DNA of 64,000 nt from Cucumibacter marinus DSM 18995. Its GTDB lineage: Bacteria; Pseudomonadota; Alphaproteobacteria; Rhizobiales; Devosiaceae. The DNA is taken from the NCBI RefSeq assembly GCF_000429865.1, contig NZ_AUCR01000001.1, forward strand, positions 496,001-560,000, in the 5' to 3' direction. The stretch's first letter is position 1; each line of letters opens with the position of its first letter. This document shows, one piece after another, positions 8,664 through 17,137 of the stretch. Below the pieces are notes generated by a model. It did not search any database. It was not told the origin of the DNA and saw only the letters and a list, made by a program, of their open reading frames with translations. The position numbers were made by a program, and so were the translations under genes.

Positions 8664-8677
8664 TGTCTAATTAGACA
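8664..8677. promoter_or_regulatory. Perfect 14-bp palindrome, candidate MarR operator
   Basis: TGTCTAATTAGACA is fully self-complementary and sits between the divergent membrane-protein and MarR genes, 14 bases before the TTG at 8691. Related half-sites surround it: GACACCT at about 8632, GGTGTC at 8662 and AGGTGTC at 8682, forming a wider inverted pattern. MarR dimers typically bind such 14-20 bp palindromes. Confidence 0.7.
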
Positions 8678-8690
8678 ACTGAGGTGTCCA

Positions 8691-9119
8691 TTGTCAAGCT
8701 TTGGCGACATGACGTTTTTCGAGATCCTGCAACACCATGCCAAGGCAGCGCAGAGCGAGTTGCTCGCGGGCATGGCGGCGCGCGGCTATGACGGCCTCAC
8801 CATGCCTGACATCCGGTTGTGCCATGCCTGTCACGACGGCCCTCACCCGGTGAAAACGCTGGCGGAACGGTTGGGCGTCACCAAGCAGTTCTGCGCACGC
8901 GAGGTCGCCAAGCTAAGCGAACTGGGATTTGTGGAGACCGAAACCGATCCGGCCGACCGGCGGGCGCTCAAGGTTGTGTTGAGCGCGAAAGGACGTGAGC
9001 TGCTCGAAGCGATCAAGGCCGAGAAGCAGGCCATCGATGACCGGATGTCTGACCGTATCGGTCCGGAGCGGGCAGCAGCCCTCGCCGACGCATTGGCCGC
9101 ACTGGCCGCGTCCGAATAG
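8691..9119 (+). CDS. MarR-family transcriptional regulator with Cys/His cluster
   Basis: Winged-helix protein of up to 142 residues. VKTLAERLGVTKQFCAREVAKLSELGFV is the helix-turn-helix; DPADRRALKVVLSAKGREL is the wing and the conserved MarR DxRxxxxxLT-like motif. An unusual C44-H-A-C47-H cluster lies in front of the DNA-binding domain and Cys68 is in the recognition helix, suggesting redox or metal sensing (inference). A TTG start at 8691 follows GAGGTG by four bases; an ATG at 8709 without an evident ribosome site is the alternative. Divergent from a membrane protein, with a palindromic operator between. Confidence 0.83.
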   Translation: MSSFGDMTFFEILQHHAKAAQSELLAGMAARGYDGLTMPDIRLCHACHDGPHPVKTLAERLGVTKQFCAREVAKLSELGFVETETDPADRRALKVVLSAKGRELLEAIKAEKQAIDDRMSDRIGPERAAALADALAALAASE

Positions 9120-9121
9120 CA

Positions 9122-9146
9122 AAAGGGCCGGCAATGCCGGCCCTTT
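9122..9146. terminator. Bidirectional terminator between marR-like gene and rpsI
   Basis: AAAGGGCCGGC (9122-9132) and GCCGGCCCTTT (9136-9146) form a perfect 11-bp stem with a three-base loop; the A and T ends provide a U tract on either strand. It sits between convergent genes. Confidence 0.85.
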
Positions 9147-9170
9147 CGAAAGATCTGTGTTGCGACTGAC

Positions 9171-9659
9171 TTAGCGCTTGGAGAACTGGAAGGACCGGCG
9201 GGCCTTGGCCTTGCCGTACTTCTTGCGTTCCACCACGCGGCTGTCGCGGGTCAGGAAGCCACCCTTTTTGAGAACCGAGCGCAGGGCCGGCTCATAATGG
9301 GTGAGTGCCTTGGAGATGCCGTGACGAACGGCACCGGCCTGGCCAGACAGGCCGCCGCCGGAGACGGTGGCCATGATGTCGTACTGGTTGGCGCGCTCAG
9401 CAGCCACGATCGGCTGCTTGAGGATCATCTGCAGCACGGGACGAGCGAAATAGGCCTCGTATTCCTTGCCGTTGACGGTGATGCGGCCGGAGCCGGGCTT
9501 GATCCAGACGCGGGCGACGGCGTCCTTGCGCTTGCCGGTGGCATAGGCGCGGCCGTACTCGTCGAGCTTCTGTTCGTAAACGGGGGCCTCGTCTTCCACG
9601 GCCACATTGGCGGCGGCGCCGAGTTCCTCGAGGGAATTCACGGTTTCGGTTTCGGCCAT
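9171..9659 (-). CDS. rpsI: 30S ribosomal protein S9
   Basis: Small-subunit protein that reaches the decoding site with its C-terminal tail. The 162-residue form includes the acidic N-terminal extension common in Alphaproteobacteria. [30 protein letters not shown] and the basic ending [17 protein letters not shown] are diagnostic. It is the second gene of the rplM-rpsI operon with a one-base gap, and ends at a strong terminator. Confidence 0.98.
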   Translation of the reverse strand: MAETETVNSLEELGAAANVAVEDEAPVYEQKLDEYGRAYATGKRKDAVARVWIKPGSGRITVNGKEYEAYFARPVLQMILKQPIVAAERANQYDIMATVSGGGLSGQAGAVRHGISKALTHYEPALRSVLKKGGFLTRDSRVVERKKYGKAKARRSFQFSKR

Positions 9660-9660
9660 G

Positions 9661-10125
9661 TTACTTCACCCGCTTGTTCTTGGGGTTAAGGGATGCAACG
9701 TCCAGCGCCTCGGGCTGCTGGGCGGCATGGGGATGCTCGGTTCCGCCATAGACACGCAGGTTCTTGAGCTGCGCGCGGGTCAGCGGGCCGCCGGGCATCA
9801 TGCGCTGCACGGCCTTTTCCAGAACGCGCTCGGGGTGTGCACCGCCGAGGATCTGACGCATGGTCCGGTCCTTGATGCCGCCGGGATAGCCGGTGTGCCA
9901 GTAGAAGCGCTTGTCGTCGAGCTTCTTGCCGGTGTAGCGGACCTTGTCTGCATTGATGACGACGACATTATCGCCGCAATCGACATGCGGGGTGAAGCCG
10001 GGCTTGTGCTTGCCGCGCAGGCGGGTCGCAATGAGCGCGGCGAGGCGGCCGACAACGAGACCGTCGGCGTCAATCAGCACCCACTTCTTCTCGATCTCGC
10101 CCGGTTTTGCCGAGTAGGTTTTCAT
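9661..10125 (-). CDS. rplM: 50S ribosomal protein L13
   Basis: Early-assembly large-subunit protein, 154 residues from the ATG at 10125. [35 protein letters not shown], the [11 protein letters not shown] segment and the MRQILGG motif are typical. The frame is open for 34 codons upstream but lacks family similarity, and that part contains the promoter. A clear sigma-70-type promoter lies 70 to 98 bases before the start. Confidence 0.98.
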   Translation of the reverse strand: MKTYSAKPGEIEKKWVLIDADGLVVGRLAALIATRLRGKHKPGFTPHVDCGDNVVVINADKVRYTGKKLDDKRFYWHTGYPGGIKDRTMRQILGGAHPERVLEKAVQRMMPGGPLTRAQLKNLRVYGGTEHPHAAQQPEALDVASLNPKNKRVK

Positions 10126-10194
10126 CGGGTTCATCCTGTATTGAACGGGAAGGCAGATCGAAACGAACCGCCATCCAACAGCGAATTGGCGTGC

Positions 10195-10223
10195 GTGATA
10201 GTCGCGAAGCAGGTTCGCGTCAA
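10195..10223 (-). promoter_or_regulatory. Sigma-70-type promoter of rplM-rpsI
   Basis: On the minus strand TTGACG (10223-10218) and TATCAC (10200-10195) are spaced by exactly 17 bases, predicting a leader of about 60 bases. The spacer contains a perfect inverted repeat CGCGAA/TTCGCG (10203-10219), which could be an operator or chance. Confidence 0.65.
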
Positions 10224-10274
10224 TCACTATTTTATTAGTCTTCTATTTCAATAACTTAACTGAACGGTATTATG

Positions 10275-11357
10275 TTACCGCGCACTTTCTCTCGACAAAT
10301 CAGCGGCATAGGCCGCCAGGCAGCCGATCAGCACGAAGGCGGTCCCCTGATGCATGAGCGCGAGCGAGATGGGCACCATGGATAACAGCGTCGCAACCCC
10401 GAGCCCCACCTGTAAAAGCACGATGAGGGCAATCAGGGGCGCCCAGCCGTGGACGCCCTTGAATTCGCCGCGGCGCCAGGCCCAAAAAGCGAGTGCAATC
10501 ACGCCCAACGCTGCCAGATAGCCAAGGTTGCGGTGTGTGAACTGAACGAGCGCGTGGTTCTCGAAGAAGTTGATCCACCACGGGTCCATGACCCAGAGAC
10601 CGTTGGGCACGAGGCCACCATCCATCAGCGGCCAGGTGTTGTAAGCCAGTCCCGCATCGATGCCGGCGACGAACGCACCAGCGATGATCTGCAGATAGAC
10701 CAGCGTGGCGGCACCGATTACCGGCCATAGCGGGGTGCGCGCGGACGCCCCTCCCGCAATGCGCGGCATCAGTCGGCGTGCGAAGACAATCAGCGCGACA
10801 AACAGCAAGCACGCAGCGCCCAGATGGGTCGCCAGCCGGTATTGCGAAACGTCGGTGCGCTCGACGAGGCCGGAGGACACCATCCACCAGCCAATGGCGC
10901 CCTGTAGGCCGCCCAGCAGGAACAGCACGAAAAGGCCCGGCGCAAGGCGCCAGGTCAGGCGGCGCTGAAACAGAAAGACGACGAAGGGCACAAAAAAGGC
11001 GATACCGATCACCCGGCCGAGGAACCGGTGTCCCCATTCCCACCAGAAGATGGTCTTGAAGGCCGCCAGGCTCATGCCGAAATTGATTTCCTGATACTCA
11101 GGGATCAGCTTGTAGGCCTCGAACTCCGCGAGCCAATCGGCCTGGCTCAGGGGTGGGATCATGCCGGTCACCGGCTTCCACGTGGTGATCGAAAGGCCCG
11201 ATTCCGTGAGCCGGGTCGCACCGCCGACAAGAACCATCAGCAGAACCAGCGCCGCAATGACATAGAGCCATATGCGCACCGGCTTCAGCCGATCCGCGGC
11301 GGCGGAGCTGGAAGTAGCGGACGGGGTGGAGGAGAGTGAGGCGCCATTTGCGTTCAT
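10275..11357 (-). CDS. ctaA: Heme A synthase (COX15/CtaA)
   Basis: Inner-membrane enzyme that oxidises the heme O methyl group to make heme A for cytochrome oxidase. About 360 residues with eight transmembrane segments. GGATRLTESGLSI with the following WKPVTGMIPP is the family signature; histidines in HRFLGR, THLGAA, HRNLGY and LMHQGTA are the expected heme ligands. The ATG at 11357 is chosen as the start of homology; the frame runs 14 codons further. The alphaproteobacterial type lacks the cysteine pair of Bacillus CtaA, as here. Confidence 0.95.
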   Translation of the reverse strand: MNANGASLSSTPSATSSSAAADRLKPVRIWLYVIAALVLLMVLVGGATRLTESGLSITTWKPVTGMIPPLSQADWLAEFEAYKLIPEYQEINFGMSLAAFKTIFWWEWGHRFLGRVIGIAFFVPFVVFLFQRRLTWRLAPGLFVLFLLGGLQGAIGWWMVSSGLVERTDVSQYRLATHLGAACLLFVALIVFARRLMPRIAGGASARTPLWPVIGAATLVYLQIIAGAFVAGIDAGLAYNTWPLMDGGLVPNGLWVMDPWWINFFENHALVQFTHRNLGYLAALGVIALAFWAWRRGEFKGVHGWAPLIALIVLLQVGLGVATLLSMVPISLALMHQGTAFVLIGCLAAYAADLSRESAR

Positions 11358-11447
11358 GGGCAAAACTGGTAAAGCGGGCGCGCAGCGGCTGCAAGGCACA
11401 GCTTGCCGCAGCCCCCTGCCCGTTCAACAAGGCTTCACGACACCAAG

Positions 11448-11657
11448 ATGACCCAACGAACCCGCAAGCTGCTCGGCATCCCCTTGATGCTGCTGATCAT
11501 TATCTGTTGGTCGCTTGGCGCCAGCATGATCTACGAGGTGTTGATCGACGGGCTGCCAAACTGGGTGATCGTGATCTATTTCGCCATTGCCGGCACGTTC
11601 TGGTTTTTTCCGGCAGCAGCAGCGATCTGGTGGATGTCCCGGCCCGATCCGGAGTGA
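11448..11657 (+). CDS. DUF2842 small membrane protein
   Basis: A 69-residue protein with two transmembrane helices (LLGIPLMLLIIICWSLGAS and WVIVIYFAIAGTFWFFPAA) ending WWMSRPDPE. This matches the DUF2842 family of Alphaproteobacteria, often encoded beside cox15/ctaA as here. Function unknown; the position suggests a link with respiratory-chain biogenesis (inference). The ATG at 11448 is preferred to a start 15 codons upstream. Confidence 0.75.
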   Translation: MTQRTRKLLGIPLMLLIIICWSLGASMIYEVLIDGLPNWVIVIYFAIAGTFWFFPAAAAIWWMSRPDPE

Positions 11658-11699
11658 GTTCCCCACAAAATGAATCCGGCGCCCCACCCAAGCTCCTGA

Positions 11700-12746
11700 T
11701 TACTTTGCGGAAACCCGTTCCCCGCCAGCGATGATCGTGAACAGCGCACCCGTCAGATAGGTGCCTGCAAAACGCTTCGCCTGGAAATTGCCGTTCAGCG
11801 AAACGCGTGGCAGCGCTTCGAGATGATCGGTGTGATCGTGGTAGAGCCCTCCCGGCCGCGTCGTCACCGCAGAAGTCAGGCCAAGGCTTTTGACCGTGGC
11901 GAACTCTCGCGCCGCTGCGGAACGCGATGCTCCGATCGGATAGGAAAAATGACGCGGGCGCTCGCCGAACTGCGCCTCCAGCACCGAGACCGACTGGGCG
12001 ATCTCCTCGCGCATCTGGTCGGGCGGCAGTTTGGACAGTTCGTAGTGATTTACCGTATGCGCACCGATGGTGCAAAGCGGCTCGGCCGCGATTTCCTGCA
12101 GTTCCTGCCAGTTCATCACCAGCGACTTGCAGTGCGCCTTGAGGTCGAGGCCGTACTTCGCCGCCAGGTCCTTGATGAAAGCGACCCGGTCGGGCTCGGA
12201 CACGTCGCGCATATGCCAATAGAGCCGGTAGTAGACCTCATTCTTCTGCGCGAGGCTCGCACAGTCGAGATATTCGAGGCCCTCGCCAAGATCGACTGCA
12301 ATCGCCTTCTGAGCCGAGATCACGTCTTCGAGCGCTTGCCACCAGACTTCCCCCAAACCATCGACGAAAGCCGTGGGGACAAAGATGGTGAAAGGACAGT
12401 CGTGCTTTTTCAGGATCGGCAAGGCGTTGACGAGATTGTCGCGATAGGCGTCGTCGAAGGTGAAGACCACGAATTTGCGGGTCTTGCCGGCAGTGTTGAT
12501 GCGCCTGACCGCCTCATCAAGGTCGACGATGTCGTAGCCGAGCTTCCTCGCCTTGACGATCATGTGTTCGAGGAAGGCCGGCTTCACCTGCAAGATGGCA
12601 TTGGGTGAAAAGGCGCGCGGATTTTGCGGCATGACCCGGTGCAGCGTGAAGATGACGCCCTTGGAGGGGGAAATCGCGCGGATCAGGGCCGACAGTCCGG
12701 TGAGCGAAAGCAGTTCGAACGCCGCCCGATAGACCAGATACCGCAA
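11700..12746 (-). CDS. Polysaccharide deacetylase (CE4/NodB)
   Basis: A 348-residue protein with a NodB-homology domain. FTFDDAYRDN carries the catalytic/metal aspartates, IGAHTVNHYEL the metal histidines, and FSYPIGA follows as motif 3. There is no obvious signal peptide, suggesting action on a lipid-linked intermediate in the cytoplasm, as described for the holdfast deacetylase HfsH. It lies downstream of the Wzz-like gene on the same strand and so belongs to the polysaccharide locus; the likely substrate is an N-acetylated sugar polymer (inference). Confidence 0.88.
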   Translation of the reverse strand: MRYLVYRAAFELLSLTGLSALIRAISPSKGVIFTLHRVMPQNPRAFSPNAILQVKPAFLEHMIVKARKLGYDIVDLDEAVRRINTAGKTRKFVVFTFDDAYRDNLVNALPILKKHDCPFTIFVPTAFVDGLGEVWWQALEDVISAQKAIAVDLGEGLEYLDCASLAQKNEVYYRLYWHMRDVSEPDRVAFIKDLAAKYGLDLKAHCKSLVMNWQELQEIAAEPLCTIGAHTVNHYELSKLPPDQMREEIAQSVSVLEAQFGERPRHFSYPIGASRSAAAREFATVKSLGLTSAVTTRPGGLYHDHTDHLEALPRVSLNGNFQAKRFAGTYLTGALFTIIAGGERVSAK

Positions 12747-12792
12747 AACCTACTACTCCGTTCGCTCCGGCGCGTCGCCCGGGCGGGCCGCG

Positions 12793-15198
12793 CTAAAGCG
12801 CCCGCCTCCCCTCGTTTTCCCGCGTGTCGCGGTCAAGATCCTGTCCCGGCTTGCGGCTGACAAACAGCACGTTGCCAAGTCCGCTGGCGCGTGCATCTGC
12901 CTTCACCCCGTCAAACTCGTCGCGGGCGATTTCGTTGCGCCCGGTCAGAACCAGCGCTGCCCCGGAACGGGCAAACAGGCCGAGACCGTGTGCCGTTCCA
13001 ACCGGTCCGCACATGACAATACTCACATCGTAGAGTTCGCCCAGAGCGTCAACCAGCATCGGAATGCGCGGTGAATCGGCGTTAAGGCGCGGTGTACGAC
13101 CCCACGGGATTTCCGCGAGTTCAAAACCCGCGTCGTTGTGCACGATATCGCCAAACTCGACGGTATCGGCTGCCAGGTCGCTCAGTCCCAGGCGGCGATC
13201 GGCAGCGTCCATACCACCCGCATCGATGATGGCAACGGATAGACCTTCCGCAACCAGGGCGTCGGCCAGTGCGCGTGTCAGTCCCCGATCGGCGCGACCA
13301 TCGTCCATGGCGGTCACAAGGACCAGGCGGTCCTGACGTTGGCCAAGCTCGTCAAGCGCCGCGTCGATATCGATCGGCAGCACGGGCGGTTGCGCGGCGA
13401 CCCTGGGCGCAGGCGCCATTTTTGTTGGCGCGGGATTTCTGGACACGGATTCTTTCGTCGCAACCGCCACTGCTTCCTGCCCGACTGCCTGTTCGGCTTT
13501 GCCCTGACCCGTTGCGCCTTGAACCGTTGTGCCTTGACCGGATTTGTCGGATTCTGCAGGCGTATTGGCGGCAGTCGACACGGAGGGTGCAACCACTTCA
13601 ACTGGCTGTTCGCGTGTGCCGGCGGGCTTCTCAGAGCCAGTGAAGGCGGAAGCCGGCCTTTCATCACGCCCCATGTGTTTGTCTTCCGTGGGCGGCATGC
13701 GCATCGCCGCAAAAGCGGCACCCAGTGCCTCGCCACGTTCACGCGGCAGAGCGGCCGACGCGTCGCGATACGCACCATGATAAGCACTTGCCCGTCGTTC
13801 ACGGGGCACGAAGACATGCCCGGCAGAAAGCTCACCGAGCAGGATCAGCCCGCCCTGGATCAGCAACGCGCCAAAGCCGGCCATGGCCAGCATGATGCCC
13901 TTCTTCGGGAATGACGGGACCTCCGGTGGGGCAGCAGAGGAGACGATGCGCACATCCGGGAAGGCCGCATTGGCTTCCGAACGGGCTGCGGCCTCGCGGA
14001 AGCGGATCAGGAATGCATTGAGCAGATCCCGTTGGGCCGTTGCCTCGCGTTCGAGCTCGGCCAGCCGGACATTGTTGATCTCCGCATCCGATGCTTGAAG
14101 CTTCAGGCGGGTCAGTTCGTCGCGCAGGGACTGTTCGAGGTCCTCTTCGACCTGCGCCTCGGATTCGAACGCGCTGGCGATGCGGCCGCCTTCGGTCGCA
14201 ATCTCGTCATTCACCGCCCTGATCTGCGCATCGATCGTCTTGATGGCCGGATGCGATGGCAGACGAGTGGCCAGCCTTTCAGCGCGGGTCGATTGCAGTT
14301 CGGCCTTCTGCTCGGTCAGCTGCTGTATGACCGGCGACGCCCGCACATCGGCGATGGTTTCAACCGGTTGGCCAGCCTTGAGCAGTTGGTCGATCAGGCT
14401 GGCCTTGGTACGGGCCGTGTTTTTGCGCTCGGAAGCCGCGGTGATCTGTTCGGAATAATCCGAAAGCTGCTGTTCGAGCAGGGTCGAGTCGTTCGAACCC
14501 TTGAACAGGTCATTGTTGACCTTGAAGTCCGCGACCTCACGCTCGGCATCGGTGACGCGGGTACGCAGTTTCTTGATCTCGCCTTCCAGCCAGTTCGATG
14601 CATCGCCCGTATCCGAAAGCACCAGGTCGGTGCGCCGCCCCACATGCGCGGTGGCGATGGCATTAGCGACGCGTGCTGCGAGCTCGGGATTGTGCGCGGT
14701 GAAGGAGATCGAGACAACGCGCGAACTGCGTTCGCGGGCCGCGACCAGTCCCTGCCGCAGAGCATCCAGGGCCCGCGCGTCCGGCGTTTTTGTGCTTTGC
14801 TGCCCCCTGCCGAGAAGGCGGTAAATACCGAAGGGGCCTGGATCGGGTGTGACAAATTCGGCAACCTCGTCGAGATTTTCGGCTTCGATGACCTTGATCA
14901 GCGTCTCGCGCGACCGGATGAGCTGCACCTGGCTCTCAACCGCTGCATCGTCAGCGACTGCTGATTGCGACCCGTTATTGTCGGTTGTGGCACGGGTAAA
15001 AGAATTGTCCCTGCTCTCGATCAACAGATTGGCCGTCGCCGTGTAGGAACGCGGAATCTGCGTGAGGACGAAATAGGTTGCCGCGCAGACAAGAGCCGTG
15101 ACCAGGATGATGCGCAACTTGCGCCGCCAGATCGCCATGGCGAGCGCAGGAAAGTCGATCCGCATATCATCAAAGCTGGTCGGCTGATCGCTCGACAT
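12793..15198 (-). CDS. Wzz/GumC-type chain-length protein fused to degenerate BY-kinase domain
   Basis: An 801-residue polysaccharide co-polymerase. Residues 1-28 are cytoplasmic, TM1 is ~29-47, then a long periplasmic part with Wzz start (YTATANLLIESRD), coiled coils and a GNVR-like region, and TM2 ~435-460 preceded by VPSFPKKG. The last ~200 residues (from PPVLPIDIDAALDEL) have the order of a CpsD/CapB tyrosine kinase, but Walker A is DDGRADRG instead of GEGKST, Walker A' is IIDAGGM and no C-terminal tyrosine cluster exists. It should be catalytically dead. The ATG at 15198 starts the homology. It is divergent from the Wza gene. Confidence 0.85.
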   Translation of the reverse strand: MSSDQPTSFDDMRIDFPALAMAIWRRKLRIILVTALVCAATYFVLTQIPRSYTATANLLIESRDNSFTRATTDNNGSQSAVADDAAVESQVQLIRSRETLIKVIEAENLDEVAEFVTPDPGPFGIYRLLGRGQQSTKTPDARALDALRQGLVAARERSSRVVSISFTAHNPELAARVANAIATAHVGRRTDLVLSDTGDASNWLEGEIKKLRTRVTDAEREVADFKVNNDLFKGSNDSTLLEQQLSDYSEQITAASERKNTARTKASLIDQLLKAGQPVETIADVRASPVIQQLTEQKAELQSTRAERLATRLPSHPAIKTIDAQIRAVNDEIATEGGRIASAFESEAQVEEDLEQSLRDELTRLKLQASDAEINNVRLAELEREATAQRDLLNAFLIRFREAAARSEANAAFPDVRIVSSAAPPEVPSFPKKGIMLAMAGFGALLIQGGLILLGELSAGHVFVPRERRASAYHGAYRDASAALPRERGEALGAAFAAMRMPPTEDKHMGRDERPASAFTGSEKPAGTREQPVEVVAPSVSTAANTPAESDKSGQGTTVQGATGQGKAEQAVGQEAVAVATKESVSRNPAPTKMAPAPRVAAQPPVLPIDIDAALDELGQRQDRLVLVTAMDDGRADRGLTRALADALVAEGLSVAIIDAGGMDAADRRLGLSDLAADTVEFGDIVHNDAGFELAEIPWGRTPRLNADSPRIPMLVDALGELYDVSIVMCGPVGTAHGLGLFARSGAALVLTGRNEIARDEFDGVKADARASGLGNVLFVSRKPGQDLDRDTRENEGRRAL

Positions 15199-15332
15199 GC
15201 CGGTATACCTCGGGGGACGCGTCACCCAAGACAATGGGTCCCGCATGGTAAGGAAAGGGTTAACCGGGCCTTCATTTCGCAAGTAACATCGGGGTCGCTG
15301 CCCCTTATTTCGGCACTGTTCTTTGCGAGTTG

Positions 15333-15340
15333 TTAACCAT
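15333..15340 (+). promoter_or_regulatory. CtrA-like half-site upstream of the Wza gene
   Basis: TTAACCAT, matching the half-site reported for the alphaproteobacterial cell-cycle regulator CtrA, lies 48 bases before the Wza ATG in the divergent promoter region. A second TTAACC is at 15260-15265. A single octamer can occur by chance. Confidence 0.35.
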
Positions 15341-15387
15341 GTTTTGGCACTCAATGGAGCTGCCCCCTTCCCGGCAAGGACCGCTTT

Positions 15388-15942
15388 ATGCGTGCGCTGC
15401 ATTTCATCGCCCTGTTTGCCCTCATTCTGGTGAGTGGCTGCGCCTCGACGCCCAAGTCGTCGAGTTATCTGGCGCCAACCATGGGCGTTTATCTTCTCGA
15501 CAGCGGCGACCAGGTGCGTCTCACGGTTTATGGCGAGGAAGAACTCTCCGATGAGTTCCGCGTCGACGATTCCGGTCAGCTTTCCCTGCCGCTTGTCGGC
15601 AGCGTGCATGTGCGCGGGCTGTCGACCAAGCAAGCCGCAGACAAGATCGTCGGGCTCCTGGCTGCCGGGTTCATCCGAGATCCCGATGTTGCCGTTGAAG
15701 TCGTGCAATACCGGCCCTTCTACATTCAGGGCGCGGTCAGCGCTTCGGGCCAGTACCCCTACGTCCCCGGCATGACAGTGCGCGGCGCGGTCAGCACCGC
15801 CGGCGGCTATGAGCCCACCGCCAACGAATCCTATGCTATCCTCTATCGCCGGACAGGTGAGGAGATCGCAAAGGGCAAGGTGGCGCTCGACTTCCCGGTT
15901 CAGCCCGGCGACACGGTGGTCATCGCCGAACGCTGGCTGTAG
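15388..15942 (+). CDS. Polysaccharide export lipoprotein (Wza/HfsD type)
   Basis: A 184-residue outer-membrane lipoprotein with signal MRALHFIALFALILVSGC (lipobox LVSGC). The Poly_export domain runs from YLLDSGDQVRLTVYGE to DPDVAVEVVQYRPF, followed by one SLBB-like domain (YIQGAVSASGQYPYVPG). It is short like GumB/HfsD and lacks extra SLBB repeats and the C-terminal helix of E. coli Wza. AAGGA lies seven bases before the ATG. It leads the rightward half of the polysaccharide locus. Confidence 0.9.
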   Translation: MRALHFIALFALILVSGCASTPKSSSYLAPTMGVYLLDSGDQVRLTVYGEEELSDEFRVDDSGQLSLPLVGSVHVRGLSTKQAADKIVGLLAAGFIRDPDVAVEVVQYRPFYIQGAVSASGQYPYVPGMTVRGAVSTAGGYEPTANESYAILYRRTGEEIAKGKVALDFPVQPGDTVVIAERWL

Positions 15943-15946
15943 CGGG

Positions 15947-17062
15947 ATGGCCGCGGCCAGGCCCCTATCGGTTCTGCAAGTCCTGAGGGCGCCAGTTGGC
16001 GGGCTGTTTCGCCATGTGCGCGACCTCACCGAAGCTTTGGCAGCGCGCGGGCACAAGGTTGGCGTGCTTGTCGACTCCCTTACCGCCGACAGTCAGACCG
16101 CCCCCCGTCTTGAGGCACTCGAGGCACACGCTGCGCTGGGCATCCACAAAATGCCAATGCCCCGGCTGATCGGCGCCGCCGATCTCGGCGCGTCCGGTCA
16201 CATTGCAGACCTCGCAGACGAGCTCGGTGTTGATGTGATTCATGGCCACGGCGCCAAGCCAGGCTTTTACACCCGCCTCGGCCGGCGGCAGCCCGGTCCG
16301 GTCGTATTCTACACTCCCCATGGCGGTGTCCTCCACTTCGCACCGGGGAGTTTGCAGGGGCGGCTGTTTCATTTCCTCGAGCGTCGATTGATCTCCCGCT
16401 CGGATGGAATCTTCTTCGAAAGCGAATTCGCCAGAACCGCCTATGCCGAGATCGTCGGCGACCCGGGCGACAGGGCGGAGGTCGTACACAATGGTTTGCC
16501 CGAAGCCGATTTCGAGCCGGTTCCTTCTTCGGATGCGTTCGATTTCGTCTATGTCGGCGAGTTGCGTGATCTCAAGGGCATTGACGTATTGATCGATGCC
16601 ATCGCTTGTCTCGATCAACCAGCGCGCCTCCTGGTGGCCGGGGACGGACCGGACGCGGAGGCGTTGAAGGCGAAAGTCCATTCGCTCGACCTTCAAGCCA
16701 GCATCCACTTTGCCGGCGCCCAGCCTGCCCGCGAGATGTTCGCCAAGGCGAGATGCGTGGTGGTGCCGTCGCGCAAGGAATCCCTGCCCTATATCGTTCT
16801 CGAAGGCATCGCCGCGGGCAAGACGGTGATCGCAACCAATGTTGGCGGCATTCCCGAGATCTTTGGCGATACATCGGGCGACCTGGTACCAGCGGGGGAT
16901 GCCGAGGCCCTGGCGACCTCCCTTGCGCGCTGGCAGAGCGATCCGGCCGGTTTTGCGACCAACGACAAACGACGGCTCGACCGCGTGCGGTCACACTTTT
17001 CGATCGACGCCATGACCGACGCCATCGAGGCGGGGTATCGCCGGGCTATAGCAAGACATTAA
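15947..17062 (+). CDS. GT4 family glycosyltransferase
   Basis: A 371-residue retaining GT-B enzyme. N-terminal VLQVLRAPVGGLFRHVRDLTEAL shows the glycine loop; HGHGAKPG follows. In the C-terminal half VYVGELRDLKGIDVLIDA and the nucleotide-sugar site PSRKESLPYIVLEGIAAGK (E-x7-E) are clear. It is the only ordinary glycosyltransferase in the locus, so either the repeat unit is very short or further enzymes are encoded elsewhere. The ATG at 15947 is four bases after the Wza stop; a longer frame overlaps Wza and is not needed. Confidence 0.9.
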   Translation: MAAARPLSVLQVLRAPVGGLFRHVRDLTEALAARGHKVGVLVDSLTADSQTAPRLEALEAHAALGIHKMPMPRLIGAADLGASGHIADLADELGVDVIHGHGAKPGFYTRLGRRQPGPVVFYTPHGGVLHFAPGSLQGRLFHFLERRLISRSDGIFFESEFARTAYAEIVGDPGDRAEVVHNGLPEADFEPVPSSDAFDFVYVGELRDLKGIDVLIDAIACLDQPARLLVAGDGPDAEALKAKVHSLDLQASIHFAGAQPAREMFAKARCVVVPSRKESLPYIVLEGIAAGKTVIATNVGGIPEIFGDTSGDLVPAGDAEALATSLARWQSDPAGFATNDKRRLDRVRSHFSIDAMTDAIEAGYRRAIARH

Positions 17063-17137
17063 CCCTCTGCTTTCACGCCGTTTTCACTCCTGACGCGCAC
17101 AGTCCCGGGCGAGAATTGCTCCAGGTGGTGCCCGTCA

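Noticed and set aside
15199-16056. Upstream extension of the Wzz-like gene by 286 codons
   Set aside because: It runs antisense through the Wza gene and its promoter; family homology begins at 15198.
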